Below, in pieces: positions 36,033 to 36,368 of a DNA stretch of 36,368 bases. Position 1 is the stretch's first letter; every line of letters starts with the position of its first letter. Source of the stretch: Alphaproteobacteria bacterium (GTDB taxonomy: Bacteria > Pseudomonadota > Alphaproteobacteria > Rhizobiales > Devosiaceae); the NCBI GenBank assembly GCA_018818925.1, contig JAHJQZ010000145.1, positions 1 to 36,368 of the forward strand. Direction: 5' to 3'. The position numbers were made by a program, and so were the translations under genes. The notes beneath the pieces were generated by a model. That model made no database searches. It saw only the letters and a list, made by a program, of their open reading frames with translations, and was not told the DNA's origin.

Positions 36033-36368
36033 ATGTCGATTTTCTACCTGCTCGCCATCCTCTCCCTTCTCGTCGGCACCGGCGCCATCTGGATGGCCCT
36101 CATTGAGGCCGTGCCGGTCACATGGCTCTATTGGCACGCCCGCGTCCGCAAGCCGCTCGTCTGGCTCATCCTTGCCTTAACGCTGGCCTGGGGCCTGGTG
36201 CAGCCGCAAGTCCCGCTCTGGCTGATCGGGCCGCTCCTGCTGATGGTGCTCGGCGTTGCTCTTTCCCACCGCATGCACCAGTCGGTCGTCTTTCGCGCCG
36301 TGGATTTTCCCGAACACTGCGAGCCCGACGACCTGCCGCTCCGCGACGACATGGAGATCGCCATCGTC
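36033..36368 (+). CDS. Membrane protein, 3' truncated by window edge (possible DUF3179 protein)
   Basis: The ATG at 36033 has an excellent GAGGAGGA upstream and the frame stays open to the last base (112 codons). The product has three hydrophobic segments: residues 3-25, about 43-57, and about 60-77 (LWLIGPLLLMVLGVAL). A soluble part then begins VVFRAVDFPEHCEPDDLPLR. The last visible text, DDMEIAIV, recalls the entry into a DUF3179 domain, but the domain itself lies outside the window. Function unknown. Confidence 0.75.
   Translation, partial: MSIFYLLAILSLLVGTGAIWMALIEAVPVTWLYWHARVRKPLVWLILALTLAWGLVQPQVPLWLIGPLLLMVLGVALSHRMHQSVVFRAVDFPEHCEPDDLPLRDDMEIAIV

Overview
The window comes from a GC-rich alphaproteobacterium, most likely of the order Hyphomicrobiales (Rhizobiales). 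The main support is a complete cyclic beta-1,2-glucan synthase, a typical rhizobial/Brucella gene. Rhizobial-type intergenic repeats, a string of small conserved-looking rhizobial proteins, a GlpR/DeoR-linked glycerol locus and CUT1 sugar transporters point the same way. The genus cannot be fixed from the sequence alone. No rRNA, tRNA, CRISPR array, insertion sequence or prophage gene was seen.

Region 1 (1-9551) is a polyol or glycerol-3-phosphate oxidation locus. It holds the end of a glycerol kinase, a DeoR/GlpR regulator, a long non-coding gap with candidate operators, and three overlapping oxidoreductase genes. These are a GlpA-like FAD dehydrogenase with a BFD-type [2Fe-2S] tail, a second FAD/NAD(P) oxidoreductase, and a 1154-residue protein. 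The large protein joins a DUF1667-like module, an Rnf-type FeS module, a GltD/NfnB-like module and an NfnA-like module. It looks like a cytoplasmic relay from a polyol phosphate through flavins and FeS clusters to NAD(P) and possibly a ferredoxin. An alpha/beta hydrolase follows.

Region 2 (9548-19603) is a sugar catabolism locus. A LacI regulator is divergent from one long plus-strand operon: a GH105 unsaturated-glycuronyl hydrolase, KduI, an 818-residue protein of unrecognised family, and a complete CUT1 ABC transporter (binding protein, two permeases, ATPase). The logic is uptake of unsaturated uronate-containing oligosaccharides such as pectin or rhamnogalacturonan fragments, cleavage in the cytoplasm, and isomerisation of the released 5-keto-4-deoxyuronate.

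Region 3 (19604-24692) is mostly on the minus strand. It holds a broken gene remnant, a PhoX-type phosphatase with a candidate Pho box, a lipoprotein cytochrome c, a cold-shock protein with a strong terminator and a possible small partner, and three small conserved-looking proteins in tandem.

Region 4 (24851-36368) starts with a minus-strand bacterial transglutaminase-like protein. A non-coding stretch follows with a good sigma70-like promoter and two perfect palindromes, then three small plus-strand genes. Next come the 8.5-kb cyclic beta-1,2-glucan synthase and the start of a membrane protein that runs off the window.
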